Origin: Sporosarcina psychrophila
GTDB taxonomy: Bacteria; Bacillota; Bacilli; Bacillales_A; Planococcaceae
NCBI GenBank assembly: GCA_020742515.1
Contig: DYWT01000302.1
Span: 1 to 44,288, forward strand
DNA length: 44,288 bases
Direction: 5' to 3'
The notes beneath the pieces were generated by a model. That model searched no databases. It saw only the letters and a list, made by a program, of their open reading frames with translations, and was not told the DNA's origin. Position numbers and translations under genes: made by a program. Shown piece after piece: positions 7,366-15,631 of this stretch; positions within the stretch are counted from its first letter, which is position 1, and the number at the start of each line of letters is the position of its first letter.

Positions 7366-9460
7366 AAAGAAAGAATACCGGTTGGAGAATTTAACGTGTG
7401 CTAGTTGTGCGATGAAGTTTGAAAAAAACGTTAAAAATCTGTCTTCGGTTGAGGATGTACAAGTGAACTTCGGTGCATCTAAATTAGCATTTAGTGGTAG
7501 TGCGACGATTGAAGACCTGGAAGCAGCAGGCGCTTTTGATGGTATTAAAGTTGTCCCGCTTCAGAATAAGTTGATTGAACCGAAAACGTCTTTCTTTAAA
7601 CGAAAAGAAAACCTCGTTACGCTCTTTTCGCTTCTGTTCTTACTGATAGGAATGATTGTATCATTTCGCTATACGGAAACGCACCCAGCGGCGATTGCTT
7701 TATTCGCAATTGCAATTGTAATCGGTGGAACGGGCATATTTAAAACCGGACTGCGGAACTTGGTCCGTTTCGAATTCGATATGAAAACGTTGATGACGAT
7801 TGCTATTATTGGTGCTGCAATCATTGGGGAATGGCGTGAAGGTGCGGTTGTTGTCTTCCTGTTTGCAGTAAGTGAAGCGTTAGAAGCTTATTCAATGAAT
7901 AAAGCACGGCAATCCATTCGACAATTGATGGATATTGCACCTCCTTCCGCCCTAGTAAAACGTGGGGAAGCGTTTGTAGAACTTCCGACAGAAGATATTG
8001 TCATCGGCGATATTTTAATCGTAAAACCTGGTCAGAAAATTGCTATGGATGGAGCAGTTCTAACGGGTTCATCTACTGTGAACCAAGCAGCAATTACAGG
8101 TGAATCCATCCCTGTTGCGAAAAAGTCCGGAGATAATGTATTCGCGGGTACGCTCAATGAAGAGGGTGCACTTGAAGTAACGGTTACGAAGCTTGTCGGC
8201 GATACGACGATTGCGAAAATCATCCATCTTGTTGAAGACGCACAGGCAGAAAAAGCACCATCTCAAAAGTTCGTTGATAAATTTGCTAAATACTACACAC
8301 CTGCAATCATTGGTATTGCAATTTTAGTGGCTATCGTACCACCTCTGCTTGGCGGGGATTGGCACGCATGGATCTATCAAGGCCTTGCAGTACTTGTAGT
8401 TGGTTGTCCGTGTGCACTTGTTGTTTCGACACCTGTTGCAATTGTCACAGCGATTGGAAACGCGGCACGTCAAGGTGTGTTGATTAAAGGCGGCATTCAC
8501 CTCGAAGAAACAGGTAGGCTTGATGCGATTGCGTTCGATAAAACCGGGACATTAACGAAAGGGTATCCGGAAGTAACTGATTTCATCGTCAGTGAAGAAG
8601 TCGTTCAAGAACAATTACTAAGTGCAATCGCGGCAGTCGAATCAATGTCACAGCATCCGCTTGCTAAAGCAGTAGTCGATTACGCGCATCAACATGGTGC
8701 ACAGAAAGTCGATGTTTCCAACTTTCAATCGGTTACCGGAAAAGGTGCTTATGCTGAAATTGAGGGAATGACGACTTATATTGGGAGCCTGAGCTGGGCG
8801 CAGGAGCTTTCTTCATTGCCAAAAGAAATGTTGCAGCAAGCGGCGTCTCTTCAGCGTCAAGGAAAGTCTGTAATGGCAATTGTCACAGGAACCGAATTCA
8901 GCGGACTGCTTGCTGTAGCAGATCCTATCCGTAAGGAAAGTCATGACGTCCTTGAACAACTGAAACGTATTGGTATTCGTCATACGGTTATGCTGACAGG
9001 CGATCACCAGGTAACGGCAGAAGCGATTGCTGCTGAGTTGGGTGTTACAGATGTACGCGCTGGACTGATGCCGGAAGACAAATTGACAGCGATTAAACAA
9101 TTGAGTGAGCAATACGGCCGTGTCGCCATGGTTGGCGATGGCATCAATGACGCGCCTGCCTTAGCTGCCGCTTCAGTTGGTATAGCAATGGGTGGAGCGG
9201 GAACAGACGCAGCGTTGGAAACAGCAGATATTGCTCTAATGGCAGATGATTTAGGAAAATTGCCTTATACAATGAAATTAAGCCGAAAAACATTGCGCAT
9301 CATCAAAGAAAACATTATGTTTGCATTAGGCTTAAAAATTATAGCATTGCTTCTTATCATTCCTGGCTGGCTGACATTATGGATTGCCATTTTCGCAGAT
9401 ATGGGTGCGACGTTGCTGGTCGTGCTGAACTCGCTTCGTTTATTGCGTGTTCATAAGTAA
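7352..9460 (+). CDS. cadA: Cadmium/zinc-exporting P1B-type ATPase
   Basis: 702 residues from ATG 7352, which has AGAGGGTG just upstream; an in-frame GTG at 7343 is less likely. One N-terminal heavy-metal domain carries CASC (Cys16, Cys19). It then shows the P1B layout: membrane pairs, the actuator loop TGES, the transmembrane metal site CPC (Cys352-Pro-Cys354), the phosphorylation motif DKTGTLT (Asp396) and the hinge GDGINDAPAL at about 595. The CPC motif, the CadC-type regulator and overall similarity fit a Cd/Zn/Pb exporter. It pumps metal ions out of the cytoplasm using ATP. Translation is coupled to cadC. Confidence 0.93.
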   Translation: MATAEKKEYRLENLTCASCAMKFEKNVKNLSSVEDVQVNFGASKLAFSGSATIEDLEAAGAFDGIKVVPLQNKLIEPKTSFFKRKENLVTLFSLLFLLIGMIVSFRYTETHPAAIALFAIAIVIGGTGIFKTGLRNLVRFEFDMKTLMTIAIIGAAIIGEWREGAVVVFLFAVSEALEAYSMNKARQSIRQLMDIAPPSALVKRGEAFVELPTEDIVIGDILIVKPGQKIAMDGAVLTGSSTVNQAAITGESIPVAKKSGDNVFAGTLNEEGALEVTVTKLVGDTTIAKIIHLVEDAQAEKAPSQKFVDKFAKYYTPAIIGIAILVAIVPPLLGGDWHAWIYQGLAVLVVGCPCALVVSTPVAIVTAIGNAARQGVLIKGGIHLEETGRLDAIAFDKTGTLTKGYPEVTDFIVSEEVVQEQLLSAIAAVESMSQHPLAKAVVDYAHQHGAQKVDVSNFQSVTGKGAYAEIEGMTTYIGSLSWAQELSSLPKEMLQQAASLQRQGKSVMAIVTGTEFSGLLAVADPIRKESHDVLEQLKRIGIRHTVMLTGDHQVTAEAIAAELGVTDVRAGLMPEDKLTAIKQLSEQYGRVAMVGDGINDAPALAAASVGIAMGGAGTDAALETADIALMADDLGKLPYTMKLSRKTLRIIKENIMFALGLKIIALLLIIPGWLTLWIAIFADMGATLLVVLNSLRLLRVHK

Positions 9461-9487
9461 GCAGGTTCTATACGGAGGCGAATTCTA

Positions 9488-10600
9488 ATGCATTTACAAG
9501 AATGGACAATGGAAGAGCAGGAGCAACTTATTCATTTCATGACAACTAATACGTGGCCTTACCACGGTAATTCTGATCCGGGACGTCATCTGATTGAAAA
9601 AACAATCGAAGAGGGCGGCTATGAATCGGATGAAGTGAAAACATTCTGGGTAGAAAATGAATCCGGAGAAAAAGTGGGTATTGTAAAAATTTATGATCTG
9701 CAAGACGAGATACCCTTGTTCGATTTACGTATTGCAGATATGTCGAGAGGGTACGGCTACGGTCCGAAAGCCCTCCGTCTTGTGGCGGAATATGTATTCG
9801 GGCTACCAGGCAAGAAAATTCGTCTAGAAGGTCATACAAGACAAGATAATCTTGCTATGCGGAAAACATTCGAACGTGCTGGTTTTGTCAAAGAAGCACA
9901 TCTTCGAAAAGCTTGGTTTTCTCCTAAAGAGAATTCCTATTATGATGCAGTGACTTACGGCATTACACGTGAAGATTTTATGGCGGGAACAACTACGCCT
10001 GTTATTTGGGAAGACGGAGAGAAATCACGGGCTTCCACTCCTTCTCCGCGTATTCCGGATTTCACGGATTCATTCGAATCGGAACGCCTCATCATTCGAG
10101 CGCCTGAACTTGGTGATGCGTCAGATGCTTGGAACGCGATTCGAAATTCTTTACCTGCACTTCGTAAGTGGATGCCATGGGCACAACCTGAACCGGAACT
10201 GCATATGACAGAAGAAAGCTTGCGAAAGGCAATTGCAAATTTCATCACAAGACAAGACCTTCGCTTCCATGTTTACCATAAAGAAACTGGGAAGTTTGTC
10301 GGTTCGTCGGGACTGCATCGAATCGATTGGTCGATTCCGAAGTTCGAGATTGGCTACTGGCTCGCTACGGAATTTGAAGGTCAGGGCTATATGACAGAAG
10401 CCGTTAAACGTATTGAACAATTTGCATTCGAACAACTAGGAGCACGCAGGGTGGAAATTCGTTGCGACGAAGAAAACATGAAAAGCCGCAGCGTCGCAGA
10501 ACGTGCGGGATTTACTCTCGAAGGCATTTTAAAACAAGATTCCTTATCACCCGACGGTAATATTTTACGAAATACATGCATCTATGCGAAAATAGACTAA
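9488..10600 (+). CDS. Two-domain GNAT acetyltransferase (RimJ/RimL type fusion)
   Basis: 370 residues made of two GNAT domains. The first (about 1-165) has DMSRGYGYGPKALRLVAEYV and RLEGHTRQDNLAMRKTFERA. The second (about 195-368) has SERLIIRAPELGDA, the acetyl-CoA loop EFEGQGYMTEAV, and EENMKSRSVAERAGF. A Thr/Ser/Pro-containing linker joins them. Single-domain relatives acetylate protein N-termini or small molecules; the substrate here is unknown. The first domain's acetyl-CoA loop (SRGYGYG) is still present, so both may be active. Ribosome site ACGGAGGCG precedes the ATG, 27 bases after cadA, so it may be read from the cad promoter. Confidence 0.88.
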   Translation: MHLQEWTMEEQEQLIHFMTTNTWPYHGNSDPGRHLIEKTIEEGGYESDEVKTFWVENESGEKVGIVKIYDLQDEIPLFDLRIADMSRGYGYGPKALRLVAEYVFGLPGKKIRLEGHTRQDNLAMRKTFERAGFVKEAHLRKAWFSPKENSYYDAVTYGITREDFMAGTTTPVIWEDGEKSRASTPSPRIPDFTDSFESERLIIRAPELGDASDAWNAIRNSLPALRKWMPWAQPEPELHMTEESLRKAIANFITRQDLRFHVYHKETGKFVGSSGLHRIDWSIPKFEIGYWLATEFEGQGYMTEAVKRIEQFAFEQLGARRVEIRCDEENMKSRSVAERAGFTLEGILKQDSLSPDGNILRNTCIYAKID

Positions 10601-10611
10601 ATAAGGAATGC

Positions 10612-10785
10612 AGCTTAAGTGCGCGACGTCCTGTCGCAACAGCTGCATGACCTACTTCGTGTAGGCCCAAGCTCCAGGCGCCGTCTAGCCCCGAAAAGTG
10701 CTGGAGGTCTTGCAGAAAAAGGCGTTCTTTGCCTTTATCTGCAAGACTGAAGCGACTCGAGGGGCTGGCGCTTGTAGTTAGACAT
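10612..10785 (-). repeat. Dispersed GTCTAGCTCCAGCGCC-type element, copy 1
   Basis: On the minus strand this begins TGTCTAACTACAAGCGCCAG followed by CCCCTCG, and continues with GGCCTACACGAAGTAGGTCA, GTTGCGACAGGACGTCGCGC and GCTGCATTCCTTA. The element at 20647-20829 carries the same blocks in the same order on the plus strand. An insert not seen in the other copies forms a long hairpin: GTCTTGCAGA at 10708 pairs with TCTGCAAGAC at 10738. The ends are themselves inverted (CTAGCCCC / GGGGCT). It lies between convergent genes. Confidence 0.8.
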
Positions 10786-10786
10786 T

Positions 10787-10822
10787 AAAAAGGGATGCCG
10801 ACTAATGTCGACATCCCTTTCG
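10787..10822. terminator. Bidirectional terminator between GNAT fusion and lmo0937-family gene
   Basis: AAAGGGATGCCGAC at 10789 pairs, with one mismatch, with GTCGACATCCCTTT at 10807; the loop is TAAT. A and T runs on the two sides allow use in both directions. Confidence 0.85.
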
Positions 10823-10978
10823 TTACACGCTTCGTTTTCCGGTTATGAGGTTGATAATAAATACGATAACCGCAATTACAAGAAGAATATGAATTAGCCC
10901 GCCACCTATTTTAAAAACGAGACCGAGTAACCAAAACACAAATAATGCTACAATAATTAACCAGAGAATTCGACCCAT
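10823..10978 (-). CDS. lmo0937-family small membrane protein
   Basis: 51 residues, almost wholly hydrophobic: MGRILWLIIVALFVFWLLG, then VFKIGGGLIHILLVIAVIVF, ending NLITGKRSV. The helix-GGG-helix pattern and length match the small lmo0937 family of two-helix membrane peptides found across Bacillales. Function is unknown. The ribosome site AGGGGTG lies before the ATG. A good sigma-B-like promoter 32 bases upstream suggests general-stress induction. It ends at a terminator shared with the convergent GNAT gene. Confidence 0.85.
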   Translation of the reverse strand: MGRILWLIIVALFVFWLLGLVFKIGGGLIHILLVIAVIVFIINLITGKRSV

Positions 10979-11009
10979 GTGATTCACCCCTTTACTTTGT
11001 ACTCTAAAT

Positions 11010-11035
11010 TTACCCCCGACTATAAAAAGTTAAAC
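11010..11035 (-). promoter_or_regulatory. Sigma-B-type promoter of the lmo0937-family gene
   Basis: On the minus strand GTTTAA, a 14-base spacer and GGGTAA match the sigma-B consensus (GTTTAA-N12-15-GGGWAW). The start codon follows about 30 bases later. Confidence 0.75.
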
Positions 11036-11098
11036 ATGGTGCGTTTGAACAGGAGTAAATGGGAATGAGTCCGGGCATACATACTGGAGGCGTTAAGA

Positions 11099-11524
11099 TT
11101 GGCAACACCAGGTATGGAAGATTATCTTGAACAGATTTATTTGCATATCGAAGCGAAAGGTGTGGCACGTGTATCGGATGTTGCTGAATCATTGGCAGTA
11201 CTCCCTTCATCCGTTACAAAAATGGCACAGCGGCTTGATAAGGAAGGCTATATTAGCTATGAACGTTACAAAGGTCTTGAGTTGACGAAAAAAGGATTCT
11301 CTTTTGGAAAAAAACTTGTTCGTCGTCATGAACTTCTTGAACAATTTCTTCGCATTATTGGAGTTGATGAGGAAAATATCTATGGCGACGTAGAAGGAAT
11401 TGAACATCACTTAAGCTGGAACGCAATGGATCGAATAACGGATCTTGTTGAAGCAATGGAACAGGATAATGAGTTTGTCAGAAAACTACGGGTAATGGAT
11501 CAGAAAGAAGAGGATGATAAATAA
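11099..11524 (+). CDS. mntR: Manganese-responsive transcriptional regulator MntR (DtxR family)
   Basis: 141 residues from a TTG start with GGAGG about nine bases upstream. The start matches known MntR proteins, which begin (M)xTPxMEDY. All manganese ligands of B. subtilis MntR are kept at the same numbers: Asp8, Glu11, His77, Glu99, Glu102 and His103. The winged helix ([26 protein letters not shown]) and dimerisation part ([18 protein letters not shown]) are complete. With Mn2+ bound it represses manganese uptake genes, none of which lies here. The cvfB start overlaps its stop by one base. Confidence 0.95.
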   Translation: MATPGMEDYLEQIYLHIEAKGVARVSDVAESLAVLPSSVTKMAQRLDKEGYISYERYKGLELTKKGFSFGKKLVRRHELLEQFLRIIGVDEENIYGDVEGIEHHLSWNAMDRITDLVEAMEQDNEFVRKLRVMDQKEEDDK

Positions 11525-12381
11525 TGGAAATACTTAAATCAGGCTATATAGCTGAATTAGAAGTGTTGGAGCAAGACGGTTCAAGATGGGTATTGGATGG
11601 CGATGGCGATCATATAATGATGAATGCATCTGATGCTGATGAAACGATCCAAGAAGGGGACAAGGTACATGTCTTCCTCTATACGAACAGGCGCGGAGAA
11701 CTCTCTGCAACGATGCAAATGCCGAATATGACAGCTGACACGTTTGGTTGGGCACGTGTGATACGTGTTGATGATCATGAAGGTGTCTATGTTGATATCG
11801 GCTCTTCATTCGAAGTGCTAGTGAATAAGAATGATATGCCAAAAGTTCGTGCACTTTGGCCAAAGATAGATGATGCGTTGTATATGACACTCCGAATGGA
11901 TTTGGGCGGCACGATTTTCGGCAGGCTCGCCACAGAAGAACGAGTTATGGAACAAATCGTCGAAGCACCAACATCTCTATTTAATATGGACGTCAAGGCC
12001 AGAGCTTACCGGTTGTTGCCGGTCGGTTCATTTATGCTCAGCGTACCGGAAAATTACCGTGTTTTTATCCACAATACAGAGCAGGAGCGGGAACCGCGTC
12101 TGGGACAGGAAATGAATGTGCGCATTATTGGCGTCCGTGATGATGGAACGTTGAATGGTTCGATGCTGCCACGTAAAGAAGAGCGCTTGGGAGACGATGC
12201 TGAAAAACTTCTGCGTTACTTAAACGAAGTCGGGGGACGGATGCCGTTTACTGACAAATCAACGCCTGATGAGATTAAGGAAATGTTCAATTTAAGTAAG
12301 GCGTCATTCAAACGGGCGCTCGGAAAACTTATGAAAGAGGGCAGAATTGAACAGGGCGATGGATGGACAATGATAAAATGA
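11524..12381 (+). CDS. cvfB: CvfB-type S1 RNA-binding protein
   Basis: 285 residues, near the usual CvfB/YitL length. It begins with S1-like strands. A central S1 domain follows (about residues 70-135, TFGWARVIRVDDHEGVYVDI), then a third S1-like part (about 150-220). It ends in a winged-helix segment (about 225-282) with PDEIKEMFNLSKASFKRALG. In staphylococci CvfB binds RNA and affects virulence-factor expression; its role here is unknown. The ATG overlaps the mntR stop (TAATG), so it should be co-transcribed and coupled with mntR. Confidence 0.9.
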   Translation: MEILKSGYIAELEVLEQDGSRWVLDGDGDHIMMNASDADETIQEGDKVHVFLYTNRRGELSATMQMPNMTADTFGWARVIRVDDHEGVYVDIGSSFEVLVNKNDMPKVRALWPKIDDALYMTLRMDLGGTIFGRLATEERVMEQIVEAPTSLFNMDVKARAYRLLPVGSFMLSVPENYRVFIHNTEQEREPRLGQEMNVRIIGVRDDGTLNGSMLPRKEERLGDDAEKLLRYLNEVGGRMPFTDKSTPDEIKEMFNLSKASFKRALGKLMKEGRIEQGDGWTMIK

Positions 12382-12392
12382 ATCTGAGACGC

Positions 12393-12420
12393 GGGAACTT
12401 TTCCGGCTTTGAATCGTATT
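12393..12420 (+). promoter_or_regulatory. ECF sigma-type promoter of the ypuA-like gene
   Basis: GGGAAC, exactly 16 bases, then CGTATT. Spacing and core bases (GAAC / CGT) fit the B. subtilis SigM/SigW/SigX promoter class. The start codon lies 28 bases downstream. Confidence 0.6.
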
Positions 12421-12447
12421 AATTTGTAGTAAGAAGGGGGGATTTTC

Positions 12448-13338
12448 ATGAAACGTCTTCTGACGATGTTGGCGGCGGCTGTACTGGCAATCGGAGTTTT
12501 AGTTCCGAGAACTGTCAGTGCGGAGGATCCAGTCATCAATGAAAAGCTTGGCGTACCAATTGTCGTTTATGGCGCAGATTTGTCGGATTCTGAAAAGGAA
12601 AGTGTTAAGAAAAGCCTGGGTGTTGAAAAGGAAGCGGAAGTAGAAGAAATAACAGTTGACGGCAATGATCTTGTGAAATATATTGAAAATGGCAATGGTA
12701 AAGCAAGAATGTATTCTTCTGCTAAAATCACGAGGCAGGAAGAAGGTAAAGGGCTTGTCATCACGATTGTTACGCAGGACAATATTACAGAAGTAACGCC
12801 GGAAATATATGCAACTGCCATGATGACGGCAGGAATTGAAGATGCGATTGTTGAAGTGGCATCGCCTAAAAAAGTAACGGGTCATTCGGCACTCGTCGGT
12901 ATTTATAAAGCATATGAAGTGACTGGTGAAAAACTCGATACGGAACGGACAGACGTTGCAAACGATGAATTGAACCTAGCAACGAAATTTGCAAAAGAAT
13001 CTGGTGTCGACAGTGACAAAGTAGCTGAACTGCTAACAGAAATAAAAAAGCAAATCTCAGAGAAAAACCCAGCGACTAAAGAAGATGTTGAGAAAATTGT
13101 GACTGAGCAGATGAAGAAACTCAACATCAATCTAAGTGATGCGGATCGTCAATTACTCATAGACTTAATGGATAGAATCCGAAACTTAGATATCGATTTC
13201 AATAAATTATCCGAGCAATTATCGGATATGACCTCGAAAATAAAAGAGAAAATTGGCGACATTGACCCGGGTTTTTGGGAAAGTGTGAAGGAATTCTTCG
13301 CTAATCTATTTGAATCCATACAGTCATGGTTTAAATAA
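12448..13338 (+). CDS. ypuA: Secreted DUF1002 protein, YpuA-like
   Basis: 296 residues. Residues 1-25 are a signal peptide ending VSAED. The DUF1002 region follows, with GVPIVVYGADLSDSEKESV, GNGKARMYSSAKITRQEEGK and TAMMTAGIEDAIVEVASPKK VTGHSAL. The C-terminal third is rich in Lys, Glu and Ile and looks helical, ending in an amphipathic VKEFFANLFESIQSW. Its place is outside the membrane. Biochemical function is unknown; B. subtilis YpuA is associated with envelope stress, which fits the ECF-type promoter upstream. Ribosome site AAGGGGGG. Confidence 0.85.
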   Translation: MKRLLTMLAAAVLAIGVLVPRTVSAEDPVINEKLGVPIVVYGADLSDSEKESVKKSLGVEKEAEVEEITVDGNDLVKYIENGNGKARMYSSAKITRQEEGKGLVITIVTQDNITEVTPEIYATAMMTAGIEDAIVEVASPKKVTGHSALVGIYKAYEVTGEKLDTERTDVANDELNLATKFAKESGVDSDKVAELLTEIKKQISEKNPATKEDVEKIVTEQMKKLNINLSDADRQLLIDLMDRIRNLDIDFNKLSEQLSDMTSKIKEKIGDIDPGFWESVKEFFANLFESIQSWFK

Positions 13339-13399
13339 TCGAGAAACAAAGTAGAGTGCTCTATTGTGAAATTGAATTTCTTAAAAAGGGGGAGTTTAG

Positions 13400-13681
13400 A
13401 TGGAATTCCAATTTGTTGAACTAGGCGGAGACGCTTTTGCGTTTCGTTATGAAGAAGGCGGAAAAGTGCTGGCTGAAATTACATGGACAATTCTTGGAAA
13501 TGTTATGGTGATGGATCATACATTCGTTTCACCAGAACTTCGAGGCCAAGGCATCGCGAAAAAAATCCTAGACCGTGCGGCTGACTATGCACGGGAACAA
13601 GAGCTGAAAATGGAACCTGTCTGCTCATATGTAGTGACAGCGTTTGAACGTTATAAAGATTATGATGACGTCAAAGTATAA
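13400..13681 (+). CDS. Small GNAT acetyltransferase, YjdJ type
   Basis: 93 residues, the short GNAT form. It starts with an antiparallel sheet (FAFRYEEGGKVLAEITW), followed by MVMDHTFVSPELRGQGIAKK, which contains the acetyl-CoA pyrophosphate loop, and ends VCSYVVTAFERYKDY. This matches the YjdJ/GCN5-related small family found in bacteria and eukaryotes; the substrate is not known. Ribosome site AAAGGGGGAG precedes the ATG. It stands 61 bases after the ypuA-like gene, with a strong terminator downstream. Confidence 0.88.
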   Translation: MEFQFVELGGDAFAFRYEEGGKVLAEITWTILGNVMVMDHTFVSPELRGQGIAKKILDRAADYAREQELKMEPVCSYVVTAFERYKDYDDVKV

Positions 13682-13694
13682 AAAATAGCATAAT

Positions 13695-13740
13695 AAAAGG
13701 CAATCCGTTTTATAGATACAACGACGGATTGCCTTTTAAA
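13695..13740. terminator. Terminator of the small GNAT gene
   Basis: A perfect 14-bp stem, AAAAGGCAATCCGT with ACGGATTGCCTTTT, with a 15-base loop and T/A runs on both sides. It can serve the convergent small gene as well. Confidence 0.92.
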
Positions 13741-13774
13741 TTTCATTTGAAAAAGTTGGAATCATTCATATCCC

Positions 13775-13873
13775 TCACAGTAATGTAATGAAGTACAATA
13801 TGCCAGTTAACACTGAAGCACCGGCGACAGTATACATCATGTCGGATTGACTGAAAATCAGTTTTTTCTCCAT
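13775..13873 (-). CDS. Putative 32-residue membrane peptide
   Basis: Reads MEKKLIFSQSDMMYTVAGAS then VLTGILYFITLL: a polar head and one hydrophobic helix. AAAGGGGACG stands at ribosome-site distance before the ATG. A sigma-B-like promoter (GTTTCC-N14-GGGTAT) lies about 50 bases upstream in the same direction, and the shared terminator at 13695-13740 follows. I do not recognise a family. The case rests on promoter, ribosome site and composition agreeing; with such a short frame it may still be chance. Confidence 0.5.
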   Translation of the reverse strand: MEKKLIFSQSDMMYTVAGASVLTGILYFITLL

Positions 13874-13923
13874 TTGTATCGTCCCCTTTCTTATTCAAAC
13901 TGTAATGCCTGAATACATACTAA

Positions 13924-13949
13924 ATACCCCCATTTCTCGCCAGGGAAAC
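13924..13949 (-). promoter_or_regulatory. Sigma-B-type promoter of the 32-residue peptide gene
   Basis: On the minus strand GTTTCC, 14 bases, GGGTAT. The -10 is perfect; the -35 has 4 of 6 consensus bases. Confidence 0.5.
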
Positions 13950-13985
13950 ATCTTTGTTGTATTCTGTCTAATAATGTGGGGGAAA

Positions 13986-14011
13986 TGAAACCTATTCTAC
14001 TGCTAAACGTA
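13986..14011 (+). promoter_or_regulatory. Sigma-W-type promoter of the DUF4064 gene
   Basis: TGAAAC, exactly 16 bases, CGTATA: a full match to the B. subtilis sigma-W consensus (TGAAAC-N16-CGTA). The gene starts 35 bases later. Confidence 0.85.
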
Positions 14012-14045
14012 TAGTCATATATAGATTAAGAGAGGAGTGTATTTA

Positions 14046-14519
14046 ATGAGCCGCACTGCGGAAAAGATTTTATCGATAATAAGTGTCCTATTTACTGCAA
14101 TAGGGATCATCTTAAGTTTTATGGTACTGGCTTTATTTAACTTTTTGAAGTCGGAGCCAACATTCCGTGTAGATTTCGATTTGGAGATGATGGCGTTTGA
14201 CCCAACGCTAACAACTGCGGATTTAGATGTAATCTATTCGAACTTTTTCCTTGTTGGGAACTTTATGTGGCTGTTCATTATCAGCTTCATCATCAGCTTG
14301 ATTTTAACGATTATCGGAATCGTTAACATATGGAATAACAAAAACCCTAAACTTGCCGGGATTATGTTCATTATCGGAGGTTTGACTGCGGGGATAATTT
14401 CTGTGACTTCGATCCTTCTTTACATTGCAGGTATTCTTTGTCTTGTAAAGAAACCACCATTGATAGATGAACCACAGTTTGTAGATGACCAGTATAATGG
14501 AACAATGAGACCTTTATGA
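14046..14519 (+). CDS. DUF4064 domain membrane protein
   Basis: 157 residues from ATG 14046, with GAGAGGAG eight bases upstream; a GTG nine bases earlier overlaps that site. Four hydrophobic segments are visible: about residues 10-33, 75-97, 105-125 and 127-140. A polar loop rich in Asp/Thr lies between the first two, probably outside the cell. The arrangement matches DUF4064 proteins of Bacillales. Function is unknown. A perfect sigma-W-type promoter marks it as a probable membrane-stress gene. The C-terminal tail is acidic. Confidence 0.82.
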   Translation: MSRTAEKILSIISVLFTAIGIILSFMVLALFNFLKSEPTFRVDFDLEMMAFDPTLTTADLDVIYSNFFLVGNFMWLFIISFIISLILTIIGIVNIWNNKNPKLAGIMFIIGGLTAGIISVTSILLYIAGILCLVKKPPLIDEPQFVDDQYNGTMRPL

Positions 14520-14531
14520 GCTAGACAGAAT

Positions 14532-14569
14532 AAAAAACGCTTTCCCAAAATTAGAGGAAAGCGTTTTTT
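14532..14569. terminator. Bidirectional terminator between DUF4064 gene and convergent GNAT
   Basis: A perfect 14-bp stem, AAAAAACGCTTTCC with GGAAAGCGTTTTTT. Confidence 0.92.
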
Positions 14570-14575
14570 AAATCA

Positions 14576-15070
14576 CTAGGCAAGTACGGGATTATGAATA
14601 TAATATACATATTGGGCTGTTTCCACAGGCAAACCTTCGAAATATTCTTCAAAGATATCGAGCAGTTCGAAGCCCTGGTTTTCATAAAAAGCTCGTCCAA
14701 TTGCATTTCGTTCATCCACATAGACGAACAATTGCTGGGCATCCGAAAGTATAGACAACGCATACTCAAGTAACTTTTTCCCATAGCCGCTTTTTTGATG
14801 CGATGGTAAAATATACATAGCAGTCAATTCAGAATCGCCATCTTCATCTTTTTTTGTGAAATTGGCGAATCCAACAGGAACACCATTGCATTCAGCTACG
14901 AGCACGCAGGTTTTCTCCATACGTTTCAAAATCATTGCATCCGAATAGGAGCAATCGATAAATTTCTTCTGGATTTCTTCTGGAATAGTATCTTTATAAG
15001 TTGCATTCCAAGTATTACGAACAATTTGTTGAACGTGCACACTATCCTTGGCAGTCATAGGTCGGATCAT
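14576..15070 (-). CDS. GNAT family N-acetyltransferase
   Basis: 164 residues from the ATG at 15070, chosen because AGAGGTGA lies seven bases upstream; the frame is open further but would add an unlikely hydrophobic start. The GNAT fold runs MIRPMTAKDSVHVQQIVRNT, then ELTAMYILPSHQKSGYGKKL with the acetyl-CoA loop, and VDERNAIGRAFYENQGFELL at the end of the fold. Such proteins transfer acetyl groups from acetyl-CoA; the substrate is unknown. It is divergent from the elaA-like gene, with 99 bases between their starts. Confidence 0.88.
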   Translation of the reverse strand: MIRPMTAKDSVHVQQIVRNTWNATYKDTIPEEIQKKFIDCSYSDAMILKRMEKTCVLVAECNGVPVGFANFTKKDEDGDSELTAMYILPSHQKSGYGKKLLEYALSILSDAQQLFVYVDERNAIGRAFYENQGFELLDIFEEYFEGLPVETAQYVYYIHNPVLA

Positions 15071-15169
15071 TGCACTGTCACCTCTGCATTTCTTTTGGCT
15101 ATCATAACAAAAAAAGAGGGTAAACACTACCGTTGTAATGAAAATGATATATATGGGAGAGTTATTATT

Positions 15170-15631
15170 ATGAAGTGGACTTATCAAGAATTTAGAGAAT
15201 TAAGCGGACATGAAGTATATGAAATATTGAAGCTGCGGGTTGATGTATTTATCGTTGAGCAAAATTGTGCGTACCACGAGGTTGACGGTCACGACTACAA
15301 TGCGATTCATATATGTTGCACTGACGATGAAGGACTAGCCGCCTATGCCCGGCTGATTCCCGGGGGTGTGAAGTACATTGAACCGTCTATTGGCCGTGTT
15401 ATCATCAGAGAGGACAGGAGGGGTACGGGACTTGCCCATATGCTCATGGAACGAAGCGTCGACTTTATGAAAAGTCATTGGAAACCTGAAAAGATTCGCC
15501 TGCAAGCCCAACACCATCTAGTTGGCTTTTATGGTAAGCATGGATTTGAAGCGGTTTCAGAGCCTTATGCCGACGATGGGATTCCACATGTTGATATGAT
15601 TTTAATAAACCTGGAAAATGAAAGTTTCTAA
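15170..15631 (+). CDS. elaA: ElaA family GNAT acetyltransferase
   Basis: 153 residues from ATG 15170, with GGGAGA about nine bases upstream. Family signatures: LRVDVFIVEQNCAYHEVDGH (the ElaA hallmark), AAYARLIPGG, IGRVIIREDRRGTGLAHMLM with the acetyl-CoA loop, and LQAQHHLVGFYGKHGFEAVS. ElaA is a small GNAT of unknown substrate, widespread in bacteria. An upstream in-frame ATG would overlap the divergent GNAT gene and has no ribosome site. The stop codon lies within a candidate sigma-B promoter for the next gene. Confidence 0.9.
   Translation: MKWTYQEFRELSGHEVYEILKLRVDVFIVEQNCAYHEVDGHDYNAIHICCTDDEGLAAYARLIPGGVKYIEPSIGRVIIREDRRGTGLAHMLMERSVDFMKSHWKPEKIRLQAQHHLVGFYGKHGFEAVSEPYADDGIPHVDMILINLENESF

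Noticed and set aside
15026..15169. Longer N-terminus for the ElaA-type protein from an upstream ATG
   Set aside because: The extension overlaps the divergent GNAT gene, lacks a ribosome site and is not part of the ElaA family.
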